Below, one piece after another: positions 26,652-34,481 of a stretch of DNA of 64,000 nt. Source of the DNA: Patulibacter sp. SYSU D01012. GTDB taxonomy: Bacteria; Actinomycetota; Thermoleophilia; Solirubrobacterales; Solirubrobacteraceae. The number at the start of each line of letters is the position of its first letter. Within the stretch, counting starts at the first letter, position 1. The stretch covers positions 284,009 through 348,008 of the forward strand of contig NZ_JAFMTB010000003.1 in assembly GCF_017916475.1 (NCBI RefSeq). Direction: 5' to 3'. The notes under the pieces were generated by a model. That model saw nothing but the letters and a program-made list of their open reading frames with translations, was not told the DNA's origin and did not search any database. The position numbers and the translations under genes were made by a program.

Positions 26652-27752
26652 ATGGCCTCCATGAGCACGCGGCCAGGCACGGAGGGGGCGGACGACGCCG
26701 CGGGCGTCGCGCCGTGGGGCAGCGAGCAGCTCGTCCTCTGCCACGACGAGGAGACCGGCCTGCGGGCGGCGATCGCCGTCGACGACACCACCCTCGGTCC
26801 GGCGCTCGGCGGCGTCCGCTACAAGGCGTACCCGTCGTCGGCCGCCGCGATCACCGAGGCGCAGCGCCTGGCCGCCGCGATGACGCGCAAGAACGCCGCC
26901 GCGGGCCTGCCGTACGGCGGCGGCAAGTCGGTGATCCTGAACACCGGGCCCGTCGCCGACCGCACCGCGTTCATGCGCGCGTTCGGCCGCTTCGTCGCCC
27001 GCCTGGGCGGCGCGTACGTGCCGGGCGTCGACATGGGCACCACCACGGACGACCTGGCGACGATGGCGCGCGCCGGCGCCGGCATCACGTCGGGCGAGGA
27101 CCCCTCGCCGGCCACCGCGGCCGGGGTGTTCGAGGCGCTGCGCGCCGCCGTCCGCGTCGTCGACGGCCGCGACGACCTGACCGGGGTCCGCGTCCTCGTC
27201 CAGGGCGCCGGCCACGTGGGCGCGGCGCTCGCCCGCGACGTCGCCCGCGCCGGCGGCACCGTGCTGCTGTCCGACGTCGACGCCGCCCGCGCCGCGGACG
27301 TGGCCGGCGCGCTCGGCGGTCAGGTCGTGGCCCCCGACGCGGTGCTCGACGCCGACGTCGACGTGTTCGCCCCGTGCGCGATCGCCCGTGTGATCGACGC
27401 CACGACCGTCGAGCGCCTGCGCTGCCGCATCGTCGCCGGCGCCGCGAACGACACCCTCGCCTTCCCCGCCGTGGCCGACCGCCTGGTCGAGCGCGGCATC
27501 ACGTACGTCCCGGACTTCGTCGCCAACGCCGGCGGGGTCATCCACATGCACGGCGTGCGGATGGGCTGGGACGCGACGCACCTCCGGACCGAGCTGGCCT
27601 TGATCGGGGACCGGATCGCCGGGGTGCTCACGACCGCGCGCGAGACCGGCGTCACGCCGCTCGCGGCGGCCGAGGCGCTCGCCGCCGAGCGCATCGCGGC
27701 CGCCCGCGCCGAGCGCGCCCAGGCGCCCTCGGTCGTCGCCCGCGCGGCGTAG
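26652..27752 (+). CDS. Leucine/valine/phenylalanine dehydrogenase (Glu/Leu/Phe/Val family)
   Basis: A 366-residue NAD-dependent amino acid dehydrogenase. Leucine dehydrogenase landmarks are present: QLVLCHDEETGLRAAIAVDD, TTLGPALGGVR, the two functional lysines K80 (RKNAAAGL) and K92 (YGGGKSV), VDMGTTTDDL, the Rossmann motif VLVQGAGHVG, and VAGAANDTL...YVPDFVANAGGV. It reversibly deaminates branched-chain amino acids to 2-oxo acids. It fits the neighbouring branched-chain acyl-CoA operon. ATG 26652 is chosen, with an in-frame ATG at 26661 as alternative. Two strong hairpins follow the stop. Confidence 0.9.
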   Translation: MASMSTRPGTEGADDAAGVAPWGSEQLVLCHDEETGLRAAIAVDDTTLGPALGGVRYKAYPSSAAAITEAQRLAAAMTRKNAAAGLPYGGGKSVILNTGPVADRTAFMRAFGRFVARLGGAYVPGVDMGTTTDDLATMARAGAGITSGEDPSPATAAGVFEALRAAVRVVDGRDDLTGVRVLVQGAGHVGAALARDVARAGGTVLLSDVDAARAADVAGALGGQVVAPDAVLDADVDVFAPCAIARVIDATTVERLRCRIVAGAANDTLAFPAVADRLVERGITYVPDFVANAGGVIHMHGVRMGWDATHLRTELALIGDRIAGVLTTARETGVTPLAAAEALAAERIAAARAERAQAPSVVARAA

Positions 27753-27763
27753 ACCGCGGCCGT

Positions 27764-27787
27764 CCGGCGCGCTCCCTCGCGCGCCGG
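27764..27787 (+). terminator. Hairpin terminator 1 after the Leu dehydrogenase
   Basis: CCGGCGCGC (27764-27772) and GCGCGCCGG (27779-27787) form a perfect 9-bp stem with a 6-base loop, 12 bases after the stop codon. No T-run. Confidence 0.6.
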
Positions 27788-27803
27788 GCCCCGCATCGCG
27801 ACC

Positions 27804-27833
27804 CGTGCGCCCCCGCCTCACCGGGGGCGCACG
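27804..27833 (+). terminator. Hairpin terminator 2 after the Leu dehydrogenase
   Basis: CGTGCGCCCCC and GGGGGCGCACG form a perfect 11-bp stem with an 8-base loop, followed by the mildly T-containing GTCGTTCC-type tail. It forms a tandem pair with the preceding hairpin and insulates the SRPBCC-MarR operon. Confidence 0.65.
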
Positions 27834-27898
27834 TCGTTCCGGGGCGTCCGGCGCGCCGGTAGGTCGCCCGTCCCGGGGCATCCGGCGCGCGGCGAAAG

Positions 27899-27925
27899 AT
27901 ATGCGCGCATGTAATATGCGCGCAT
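27899..27925 (+). promoter_or_regulatory. Duplicated palindromic operator over the SRPBCC-MarR promoter
   Basis: The 12-mer ATATGCGCGCAT occurs twice (27899-27910 and 27914-27925); each contains the perfect palindrome ATGCGCGCAT, and the centres are 15 bases apart. A -10-like TAATAT (27912-27917) lies across the second copy, whose last two bases are the first two of the ATG at 27924. This is a natural autoregulatory site for the MarR protein encoded by the second gene of the operon (inference). Confidence 0.65.
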
Positions 27926-28364
27926 GATGAATGCCGCTCCCGCCGCCCCCGCCCTCGAGATCGCCGCGTCGATCGACACCACCGCCGATCCCGCCCGCGT
28001 CTGGGCGCTCTGGTCCGACGTCGCCGCCTGGACCTCCTGGGACCACGCGCTCGACGCCGTCACGCTCGACGGGCCGTTCGCGCCCGGCACTCCCGGCACC
28101 CTGGCCGTCCACGGCCGTCCGCCGCTGGCGTTCACCCTGACCGCCGTCGATACGGGCCGCGGCTACTCGGACGAGACGCCGTTCCCCGGCGGGACGGTGC
28201 GGCTGGAGCACCGCCTCGAGCCGCTCGGCGACGGTCGGGTCCGCGTGACGCACCGCGCGCGGGTCGAGGGCTCCGGTCCCGTCGCGGCGTCGATCGTCGA
28301 CCAGATCCGCCAGAGCCTAGGCTCTGCGGTGGCGACGCTCGTCCGCGTCGCCGAGACCGCGTGA
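27924..28364 (+). CDS. SRPBCC (polyketide cyclase/START-like) family protein
   Basis: A 146-residue SRPBCC fold protein. It begins with EIAASIDTTADPARVWALWSDVAAWTSWDHAL, the typical opening strand, helix and W-x2-W pattern, and ends in the long C-terminal helix DQIRQSLGSAVATLVRVAET. Such proteins bind hydrophobic ligands in a deep cavity; no catalytic role can be assigned. It overlaps the downstream MarR start by GTGA, and its start codon sits inside a repeated palindrome. The message is probably leaderless (ATG 27924, or 27927 directly after it). Confidence 0.85.
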   Translation: MMNAAPAAPALEIAASIDTTADPARVWALWSDVAAWTSWDHALDAVTLDGPFAPGTPGTLAVHGRPPLAFTLTAVDTGRGYSDETPFPGGTVRLEHRLEPLGDGRVRVTHRARVEGSGPVAASIVDQIRQSLGSAVATLVRVAETA

Positions 28365-28816
28365 GCCCCGGACCCACCACCACGTTCTCCGCCGGCGACT
28401 CGCCCGGCCTGGCCCTGTGGCGCGCCACCCTCGCGTGGCAGCGCCGCGTGCGCGCGGCCCTCGAGCCGCTGGGCCTCACCCACGTGCAGTTCGTCCTCCT
28501 GACCGTCGCCTGGTGGCACGAGGAGCACGGCGACGGCGCGGCGACGCAGACGGTGGTCGCGACCACCGCCGGCACCGATCCGATGATGACCAGCCAGGTG
28601 CTGCGCCGGCTCGAGGCGGACGGCCTGGTCCGCCGCGAGCCCCATCCCGACGACGCCCGCGCCCGCTGCGTGGGGCTGACGGACGAGGGCCGCGCGCGGC
28701 TGGCGGCGGCCCTGCCGGCGGTCGAGGCCGTCGACGCCGAGGTCTTCGGCCGCATCCCCGCGCGCGAGCGCGACGCGTTCGTGCGCCGGCTGGTGACGCT
28801 CGCCGCGGAGGAGTGA
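28361..28816 (+). CDS. MarR family transcriptional regulator
   Basis: A 151-residue winged-helix regulator. It runs from LALWRATLAWQRRVRAALEPLGLTHVQFVLLTVAWW through the recognition region QTVVATTAGTDPMMTSQVLRRLEADGLVRREPHPDDARARCVGLTDEGRARL, the wing with conserved D-x-R-x3-V-x-L-T. The GTG start at 28361 overlaps the SRPBCC stop (GTGA). It probably represses its own operon by binding the duplicated palindrome at 27899-27925 and responds to a ligand possibly bound or processed by the SRPBCC partner. Confidence 0.88.
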   Translation: MSPGPTTTFSAGDSPGLALWRATLAWQRRVRAALEPLGLTHVQFVLLTVAWWHEEHGDGAATQTVVATTAGTDPMMTSQVLRRLEADGLVRREPHPDDARARCVGLTDEGRARLAAALPAVEAVDAEVFGRIPARERDAFVRRLVTLAAEE

Positions 28817-28960
28817 GCGGCGGGCGGCGGGCGGCGGGGCGCGCCGGGACGGGGCGGCCGCGGGGACGATCGGCGTCGGCGGTCGCGGGGCGGGGCCGAT
28901 CGGCGTCGCATTTCGACGCGCATCGTCCCCACCGGCGGGGTGCCGACGCGCATCGACCCC

Positions 28961-29025
28961 GCCTGCCCCCGACTCGCCGAAACGAGTCGGCCGTGCCTGC
29001 CCCCGACTCGCCGAAACGAGTCGGC
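28961..29025. repeat. Tandem 31-nt hairpin repeat in a 317-base gene-free region
   Basis: A 31-base unit occurs twice without mismatch at 28961-28991 and 28995-29025 (period 34). Each unit contains the hairpin CCGACTCG / CGAGTCGG with a 6-base CCGAAA loop. It lies in the gap 28817-29133 between the convergent MarR and indolepyruvate oxidoreductase genes. The rest of that gap holds degenerate inverted copies of GGGGACGATCGGCGTCG and its complement, and I see no coding sequence in it. Likely a bidirectional termination region. Confidence 0.75.
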
Positions 29026-29133
29026 TCCGACTGCCTGCCGGCGACGCGGATCGCCCCGCCTGGCCGGCCGGCCCGGCCACCCGCTACCCGTCGGCCCGCC
29101 GAACGACCACCGCGGCGACCCGGCAGCCCCCCC

Positions 29134-32100
29134 TCAGCCCACGCGCACCATCGGCAGCTCGACCGTCGTCTTCCGCACGCGTCCGGCGGCCAGGTCGTCG
29201 AGCATCCGCGCCGCCCGCTCGCGGAAGAGCGCCACGTTGCGCAGCTTCACGTCCTCGTAGCCGCGGACGACGTCGGCCAGGTCGGCGATCGCGGCGACCT
29301 GGGCGGCGTTGTCGGCGGTCAGGTGCTCCAGGGCGGCGGCGACGAGGGCGCGGTACTCGCCCGGCAGCTCGCGCTCCAGCCGGCGGATCTCGGCGCGGCC
29401 GAACGGGTCCATCCGCGTGCCGCGCAGGCGCCGGCCGGCGGTCAGGGCGCGCAGGACGGGGTACGCCCAGCGGCCGTCGAGGGCGATCTTGCGCTTCAGA
29501 CCGCGCGACCGCAGGGTCGGCGGCAGCAGCAGGATCTCGACCTTCGCGTCCGGGCCGAACTCCTCGCTCGTCCGGGCGCGCTCCAGCTCGTCCAGGTGCA
29601 GGCGGGCGATCTCGTACTCGTCCTTGTACGCGGTGAGCTTGTGCAGGCCGCGGGCGTACGCCTCGGCGACCGCCGTGCTCGTCCCGCCGGTGCGCTGGCG
29701 CTCGATCGCGGCGACCCGCTCGACCTCGCGCAGGTACTCCCGCGCGGCGTCGGCGCCGCCGAACGCGACGAGCTCCGGCACGCGGACCTCGAGCAGCCGG
29801 CGCAGCTCGCCCTGGGCGGACGAGCCGGCGACGAGCGCGCGGCCGCGGCGGTGGGCGCGCGTCTCGGGCGGAGCGGGCGGCGCCACCGTCAGGGCGGCCT
29901 CGACGGCCTCGGGGTTCGCCGCGGCGGCGCGGCCCCAGCGGAAGGCGGCCAGGTTGCTCTCGACCGCCGCGCCGTTCAGGCGGATCGCCCCCTCGATGGC
30001 CTCCAGGCCGATCGGGATCGTGCCGTGCTGCCACGCGGCGCCGACCAGCAGCATGTTCGCGGGCATGTGGTCGCCGAACAGGCGCTCGGCGAGCGCGCCG
30101 GCGTCCAGGGTCAGCTCGGCCGCAGCGTTCGTCGCCTGGCGGATCCGGCGCAGCGGCCGGCTCGGCGAGGTCGTCGCGGCGTGCGGGTCGATGATCTGCT
30201 GCGGCGTCGGGGTGAGGTGCGTGTTGACGATCGCGACGGTGCGGCGCGGGTCGCACACGCCGAGCGTGTCGGGCGCCGCGGCGCCGAGCAGGTCCAGGCC
30301 CAGCAGCACGTCGGCGCGGTGCGACGACGCGCGCAGCTGGCCCAGGATGGGCCGCGGCGAGATCCGCACGTCGGACAGCACCGGACCGCCCTTCTGCGCC
30401 AGGCCGGTCTGCTCGATCCCGGCGGCGTGGCGCCCGTCCAGGTGCGCGGCCATCTGCAGGATCTGCGAGGTCGTCACCACGCCGGTGCCGCCGACGCCGG
30501 GCATGCGGATCAGCACGTCCTCGGCCACGCGCGGCGACGGATCCGGCGGCGCGAACGGCAGCGCGGGCGGCGTGCGCTTGGCCGGCGCGGTCTCGCCGGG
30601 CGTGACGCGCAGGAACGACGGGCAGTCGCCCTTGGTGCAGCTGAAGTCCTGGTTGCAGGAGGACTGCTGGATCTGCGTCTTGCGCCCGAACTCCGTCGGG
30701 ACCGGCAGCACGGACAGGCAGGACGACTTCTCGCCGCAGTCGCCGCAGCCCTCGCAGACGCGCTCGTTGATGCGGATGCGCTGCTTCGGCGCGGTCAGCA
30801 GGCCGCGCTTGCGACGGCGGCGCTTCTCCGTCGCGCACTCGTCGTCGTGGATCAGGACCGTCACGCCGTCGACGTCGGCCAGCTCGCGCTGCGCGTCGGC
30901 GATCTCGTCGCGGTGGCGCACGGTGGCGATCGGGTCGAGCGCGATCCCGTCGTAGCGGTCGGGCTCGGGCGTCGTGACGATCACGCGGCGCACGCCCTCG
31001 AGCGCGAACCAGCGGGTCAGGTCGGGGATGGCGATGTTGCCCTGCGGCTTCTGCCCGCCGGTCATCGCGACCGCGTCGTTGTAGAGCAGGCGGAACGTCA
31101 TCCGCACGCCGGCGTTCACCGCGGCGCGCACGGCGAGCGACCCGGAGTGGTGGAACGTGCCGTCGCCCATGTTCTGCACGAAGTGTGGGTCGTCCGTGAA
31201 CGGCGCCAGGCCGATCCACTGCGCGCCCTCGCCGCCCATCTGCGGCATGCCGAGCAGCTGGCCGCGGCGGTCGCCGTCCAGCGCGACCATGACGTGGCAG
31301 CCGATGCCGACGCCGACGAGCTGCCCGGCGTCCGCGCGGGTGGAGGTGTTGTGCGGGCAGCCGGAGCAGAAGTAGGGGGTGCGCTTGGGCAGCGGCGATC
31401 CGGCGACGGCGGGGGCGTCGAGCGCGGCGATCCGGGCGTGCGCGGACGCCGGCAGGCCGTCGTCGCCGAGGACGTGCACGAGCGCCCGCGCCACGTCGTC
31501 GGCCGACAGCGCGCTGCGCGGCGTCAGCAGGCGGCGGCCGTCCGCGTCCTCTTTGCCGACGACCTCGGGGGCGTGCGGCGCGCGGTACAGCGCGTCGCGG
31601 ACGAGCGTCTCCAGGAACGGCAGCTTGTCCTCGACGACGAGCACCGTCTCGGCGCCCGCGGTCAGGCGGCGGATCTCGTCGCGGTCGAGCGGCCACGGCA
31701 TCATCAGCTGGACCAGACGGATCCCCGGGCGGTCGCGGGCGGCCTCGTCCAGGCCCAGGTCCTCGAGCGCACGGAGCGTGGACTGGAACGGCACGCCGGC
31801 GGCGACGACCGCCAGGCGGCAGCGGTCGGTCGGGCCGGACACGACGCGGTTCAGCCCGGCCGCCGCCGCGTACTCGCGGGCGCCGTCCAGGCGGGCGGTC
31901 ATCAGGTCCAGCTCGGCGTCGAGGTTCGTCGGCGGCAGCAGGACGGGACGGGCGTGCGGCTCGCGCGGCGGCAGCGCGGGGACGATGCCGTCCGCGACGC
32001 CGACGTCGACGGTGGCGGACGCGTCGGCGATGTCCGCCACGATCTTCACGGCGGTCCAGCAGCCGGCGTGGCGCGACATCTCGACGGCGTGCAGGTTCGC

Positions 32101-32715
32101 CTGCAGCAGCTCCTCGATCGTGCCGGGCGCGAGCAGCGGCACGTGCAGGCTGCGGCAGATCGGCTCGCACGAGCTGGGGACGGTGGAGGACTTGCTCGAC
32201 GGGTCGTCGCCGATCCACGCGACGGCGCCGCCGAGCGGGGCGGTGCCGGCCAGGTTGGCGTGGCGGATCGCGTCGGCCGCGCGGTCCAGGCCCGGGCTCT
32301 TGCCGAACCAGAAGCCGGTGACGGCGTCGTGGCGCCGGCCCTCGAGCTCGTCGAGCAGCTGGCTGCCGCCGACCGCGGTGGCGGCGAGCTCCTCGTTGAT
32401 GCCGGGGGTGAAGACGATCCCCGCCGGGTCCAGGCGCTTCCGGTTGCGCATGAGCTCCTGGTCCAGGCCGCCGAGCGGCGAGCCCTGGTACCCCGAGACG
32501 AAGACGGCCGTGTTGCGCCCCCGCGCCGCGTCCAGGCGGCGCACGTCGAGCAGCGAGCGCACGAGCGCCTGGATGCCGGACATCAGGGCGGGACCGCCCT
32601 CGGCCTCGTAGCGGTCCTCGAGCGTCACGCCGGGACGCGCGATCGGCCGGCGGACGTCGAGGGGATGCGGCGACCCGGAGACCTGGAACATGACCGCACG
32701 ATCTGTGATCGGCAT
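29134..32715 (-). CDS. Indolepyruvate ferredoxin oxidoreductase family protein (fused alpha/beta)
   Basis: A 1193-residue fused 2-oxo-acid:ferredoxin oxidoreductase. The N-terminal half has the pyrimidine-binding start RYEAEGG.ALMSGIQALVRSLLD and VFVSGYQGSPLGG. The TPP core has FCSGCPHNTSTR and GGEGAQWIGLAPFT. Around residues 650-690 lie cysteine clusters (RVCEGCGDCGEKSSCLSV; CNQDFSCTKGDCPSF) for Fe-S centres. From about 735 the gamma-like domain starts (MPGVGGTGVVTTSQILQMAA). It decarboxylates aryl or branched 2-oxo acids to acyl-CoA with ferredoxin reduction. Divergent from an Lrp-type regulator. Start uncertain: ATG 32715 or ATG 32691. Confidence 0.9.
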   Translation of the reverse strand: MPITDRAVMFQVSGSPHPLDVRRPIARPGVTLEDRYEAEGGPALMSGIQALVRSLLDVRRLDAARGRNTAVFVSGYQGSPLGGLDQELMRNRKRLDPAGIVFTPGINEELAATAVGGSQLLDELEGRRHDAVTGFWFGKSPGLDRAADAIRHANLAGTAPLGGAVAWIGDDPSSKSSTVPSSCEPICRSLHVPLLAPGTIEELLQANLHAVEMSRHAGCWTAVKIVADIADASATVDVGVADGIVPALPPREPHARPVLLPPTNLDAELDLMTARLDGAREYAAAAGLNRVVSGPTDRCRLAVVAAGVPFQSTLRALEDLGLDEAARDRPGIRLVQLMMPWPLDRDEIRRLTAGAETVLVVEDKLPFLETLVRDALYRAPHAPEVVGKEDADGRRLLTPRSALSADDVARALVHVLGDDGLPASAHARIAALDAPAVAGSPLPKRTPYFCSGCPHNTSTRADAGQLVGVGIGCHVMVALDGDRRGQLLGMPQMGGEGAQWIGLAPFTDDPHFVQNMGDGTFHHSGSLAVRAAVNAGVRMTFRLLYNDAVAMTGGQKPQGNIAIPDLTRWFALEGVRRVIVTTPEPDRYDGIALDPIATVRHRDEIADAQRELADVDGVTVLIHDDECATEKRRRRKRGLLTAPKQRIRINERVCEGCGDCGEKSSCLSVLPVPTEFGRKTQIQQSSCNQDFSCTKGDCPSFLRVTPGETAPAKRTPPALPFAPPDPSPRVAEDVLIRMPGVGGTGVVTTSQILQMAAHLDGRHAAGIEQTGLAQKGGPVLSDVRISPRPILGQLRASSHRADVLLGLDLLGAAAPDTLGVCDPRRTVAIVNTHLTPTPQQIIDPHAATTSPSRPLRRIRQATNAAAELTLDAGALAERLFGDHMPANMLLVGAAWQHGTIPIGLEAIEGAIRLNGAAVESNLAAFRWGRAAAANPEAVEAALTVAPPAPPETRAHRRGRALVAGSSAQGELRRLLEVRVPELVAFGGADAAREYLREVERVAAIERQRTGGTSTAVAEAYARGLHKLTAYKDEYEIARLHLDELERARTSEEFGPDAKVEILLLPPTLRSRGLKRKIALDGRWAYPVLRALTAGRRLRGTRMDPFGRAEIRRLERELPGEYRALVAAALEHLTADNAAQVAAIADLADVVRGYEDVKLRNVALFRERAARMLDDLAAGRVRKTTVELPMVRVG

Positions 32716-32794
32716 CACCGTGTCGCGTCCGGCGTGCGAAGCGGCACCGCCACGCACGAAAGGTTCGTCGACCGGCGTGTCGGCGCAACGAACT

Positions 32795-32816
32795 CGCACG
32801 TTCGCGCTAGCGTGCG
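32795..32816. promoter_or_regulatory. Dyad between the IOR and Lrp genes, overlapping the lrp -10
   Basis: CGCACG (32795-32800) and CGTGCG (32811-32816) are inverted around 10 bases. The dyad contains TAGCGT (32808-32813), a -10 element 7 bases before the Lrp start at 32821. An autoregulatory Lrp site in the divergent region is plausible. Confidence 0.5.
32808..32813 (+). promoter_or_regulatory. -10 element (TAGCGT), leaderless Lrp gene
   Basis: TAGCGT ends 7 bases before the ATG at 32821, inside the dyad 32795-32816. Confidence 0.5.
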
Positions 32817-32820
32817 CCGC

Positions 32821-33306
32821 ATGGCGGAGCACGTCGGCCTGGACGACACCGACCACCGGATCCTCGAGCTGCTGCAGGAGGACGCCCGGCGGACGGTGCG
32901 CGACATCGCGGCCGCGGTGCACCTGTCGCCGGCCCCGGTCAAGCGCCGGATCGACCGGATGGAGCTGCTCGGCGTGATCGTGGGCTACACGGTCGTGCTC
33001 GACCAGAGCAAGGTCGAGCCGGCGCTCGAGGCGTTCCTCGAGCTGCGGATGCCCGGCCACGTCGACACGGAGGAGGTCGTCCGCTCCGTGATGGCGATGC
33101 CGCAGACGCAGGAGGTCTGCACGACGGCGGGCGACCCCGACGCGATCGTCCGCGTGCGCGTGAGCGACGTCCACGAGCTGCAGCGCTTCGTCAACACCCT
33201 GCGCGGCAGCGGGAAGGTGACCGCGACGAAGACGCTGATGGTCCTCGACCGCCAGTCCCGGATGCGGCAGAAGGTGACGCGGCGGCGGCCGGCGGAGGCG
33301 GGGTAG
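32821..33306 (+). CDS. Lrp/AsnC family transcriptional regulator
   Basis: A 161-residue regulator. The N-terminal AsnC-type winged helix is LDDTDHRILELLQEDARRTVRDIAAAVHLSPAPVKRRIDRMELLGVIVGY. The RAM ligand-binding domain follows (LEAFLELRMPGHVDTEEVVRSVMAMPQTQEVCTTAGDPDAIVRVRV, then LQRFVNTLRGSGKV). Such proteins sense amino acids. Its divergent partner is the indolepyruvate-type oxidoreductase, which it most likely controls. ATG 32821 fits a leaderless message with TAGCGT 7 bases upstream. Confidence 0.9.
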   Translation: MAEHVGLDDTDHRILELLQEDARRTVRDIAAAVHLSPAPVKRRIDRMELLGVIVGYTVVLDQSKVEPALEAFLELRMPGHVDTEEVVRSVMAMPQTQEVCTTAGDPDAIVRVRVSDVHELQRFVNTLRGSGKVTATKTLMVLDRQSRMRQKVTRRRPAEAG

Positions 33307-33445
33307 GGGGCCGGGCGGACGGGGGTGCGTCGCCGGGCGGGGCGGGGCGCGAGCGGGGCGGGGCGGGCGGCGCGGCGGGACCGGCTGGGACGGCGCCGGG
33401 CGGCGTGGGGGAGGGCCGGGGCCGACGGCGCGGCGCGCGGCAGCT

Positions 33446-33505
33446 GGGGCGATACGGCGCGGGGCGATGCGGCGCGGGGCGATGCGGCGCGGGGCGATGC
33501 GGCGA
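33446..33505. repeat. Tandem repeat, four 15-bp units
   Basis: Four consecutive copies of GGGGCGATGCGGCGC (first with one G to A change, last with one C to A change). It lies in the 303-base gap 33307-33609, 20 bases before palindrome copy B. The rest of the gap is plain GC-rich sequence; a short open frame across the repeat encodes only reiterated Gly-Asp-Ala-Ala-Arg and is not considered a gene. Confidence 0.85.
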
Positions 33506-33525
33506 CGGGGCAGGACGCAACCGTT

Positions 33526-33568
33526 GAGTTCGGGATGGAGCCGCTCTAGGCGGCCTGATCCCGAACTC
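33526..33568. repeat. 43-bp interspersed palindrome, copy B
   Basis: Arms 33526-33543 and 33551-33568 around the loop CTCTAGG. The outer 11 bases GAGTTCGGGAT are perfectly inverted at the right end (ATCCCGAACTC). It lies between the convergent Lrp gene and the orphan gene at 33610, 41 bases from the latter's stop. Confidence 0.8.
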
Positions 33569-33609
33569 GTTCCCGAGACGCTCGTCCGCCGGTCCGCGGT
33601 CCGGTCGCG

Positions 33610-34383
33610 CTACGCGCGGACGCTCGCCGCCGGCCGGTGCTCCGGTCCCAGCCCGCGCGCCGTCACCGCGACGTCGCCCGTCATCCCGACGGTGAGGCAG
33701 CTCGCCAGCACCTCGGTGACCAGCGCCTCGGCGAGCGCGCTGCTCCATCGCCCTGTCGGCACGACCACGCAGACGGGAGAGCCGCTCCGCCCGTGCTCGC
33801 GGTAGGGCGTCGGCGCCGCGGCCTCGGCCTGCCGCAGCGCGGCGAGGACGTCCGCCGGGGCGTCCACGGCGCCGAGCGCACCCGTCAAGCCGTCGCGCAG
33901 CGCACCGGACAGGCGCGGATCGCCGAGCTCGGCGCCGTCGACCCGGACCGCGCACGCGTCCCCGGCCGCGTCGGCGGTGCCGCCCGGCGCGCCGTGCAGC
34001 AGCCAGCCCGTGGCGTCGGAGACCCCGGAGGCGAGGGCCCACAGCGGCACCGAGACCGTCGCGTCGACGACCTCGACGGGTCCGAGGGCCTCGACGCCGG
34101 CCCACACCGCGCCGACGCCGGCGGCCGGGGGCACGGTGGTCCCGTCGCCCGCGAGCACGCCGGCGAACGCGCCGAGCAGGCCGAGCGCGCCGTCCGGGGC
34201 GGGAGCGCTCGCCGTGCCGGCGGCGCCCCACGGGTGCGCGCCGCCGAACGGCGACTGCAGGCCCCGCTGATCGAGGACGTCCTCGATCGCCGCCGCGATG
34301 GCCGTGCCCTGATCGTGGGTCGCCTCGGCCGCCAGGCCGGTGATGGTGCCACGCAGCGCGGCGCTGATGGTTCCGGATCGCAC
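33610..34383 (-). CDS. Orphan protein of unknown function, flanked by palindromes
   Basis: A 257-residue protein that I do not recognise. It has no signal peptide or obvious membrane helix. The sequence is Ala/Gly/Val-rich and acidic, with a first third that could be a helical region (ISAALRGTITGLAAEATHDQGTAIAAAIEDVLDQRGLQSPF) and a C-terminal half with beta-rich patches (SPVCVVVPTGRWSSALAEALVTEVLASCLTVGMTGDVAVTARGL). Coding-like GC bias in third positions argues it is real. The GTG start at 34383 matches a -10-like TAGCCT 8 bases upstream. It is bracketed on both sides by copies of the same 43-bp palindrome. Confidence 0.65.
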   Translation of the reverse strand: MRSGTISAALRGTITGLAAEATHDQGTAIAAAIEDVLDQRGLQSPFGGAHPWGAAGTASAPAPDGALGLLGAFAGVLAGDGTTVPPAAGVGAVWAGVEALGPVEVVDATVSVPLWALASGVSDATGWLLHGAPGGTADAAGDACAVRVDGAELGDPRLSGALRDGLTGALGAVDAPADVLAALRQAEAAAPTPYREHGRSGSPVCVVVPTGRWSSALAEALVTEVLASCLTVGMTGDVAVTARGLGPEHRPAASVRA

Positions 34384-34391
34384 GCGGGGGA

Positions 34392-34397
34392 AGGCTA
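34392..34397 (-). promoter_or_regulatory. -10 element (TAGCCT) of the orphan gene
   Basis: TAGCCT on the minus strand ends 8 bases before the GTG at 34383, between the start codon and palindrome copy C. Confidence 0.4.
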
Positions 34398-34424
34398 CGG
34401 ACGAGGGGCGGGCGGGTGCGAGTT

Positions 34425-34467
34425 GAGTTCGGGATCGTGCCGCCTGGAGCGGCATGATCCCGAACTC
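34425..34467. repeat. 43-bp interspersed palindrome, copy C
   Basis: The most regular copy. The 18-base arms 34425-34442 and 34450-34467 differ at one position, and pairing extends 3 bases outward (GTT / AAC), giving 21-base arms with one mismatch. The loop is 7 bases, as in copies A and B. It lies upstream of the orphan gene, in the 413-base gap 34384-34796. Confidence 0.85.
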
Positions 34468-34481
34468 AACGGCGGCTGCGC

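Noticed and set aside
28961-29025. Two 31-nt hairpin repeats considered as a minimal CRISPR
   Set aside because: Only two copies separated by 3 bases; spacers would need to be about 30 bases.
30670-30700. Partial match to the 43-bp palindrome (CCCGAACTCCGTCGGG)
   Set aside because: It lies inside the oxidoreductase coding sequence, lacks the left arm and the conserved geometry, and is explained by codons.
33325-33549. 74-codon open frame over the 15-bp tandem repeat
   Set aside because: Encodes reiterated Gly-Asp-Ala-Ala-Arg, runs into the palindrome, and has no Shine-Dalgarno or family match.
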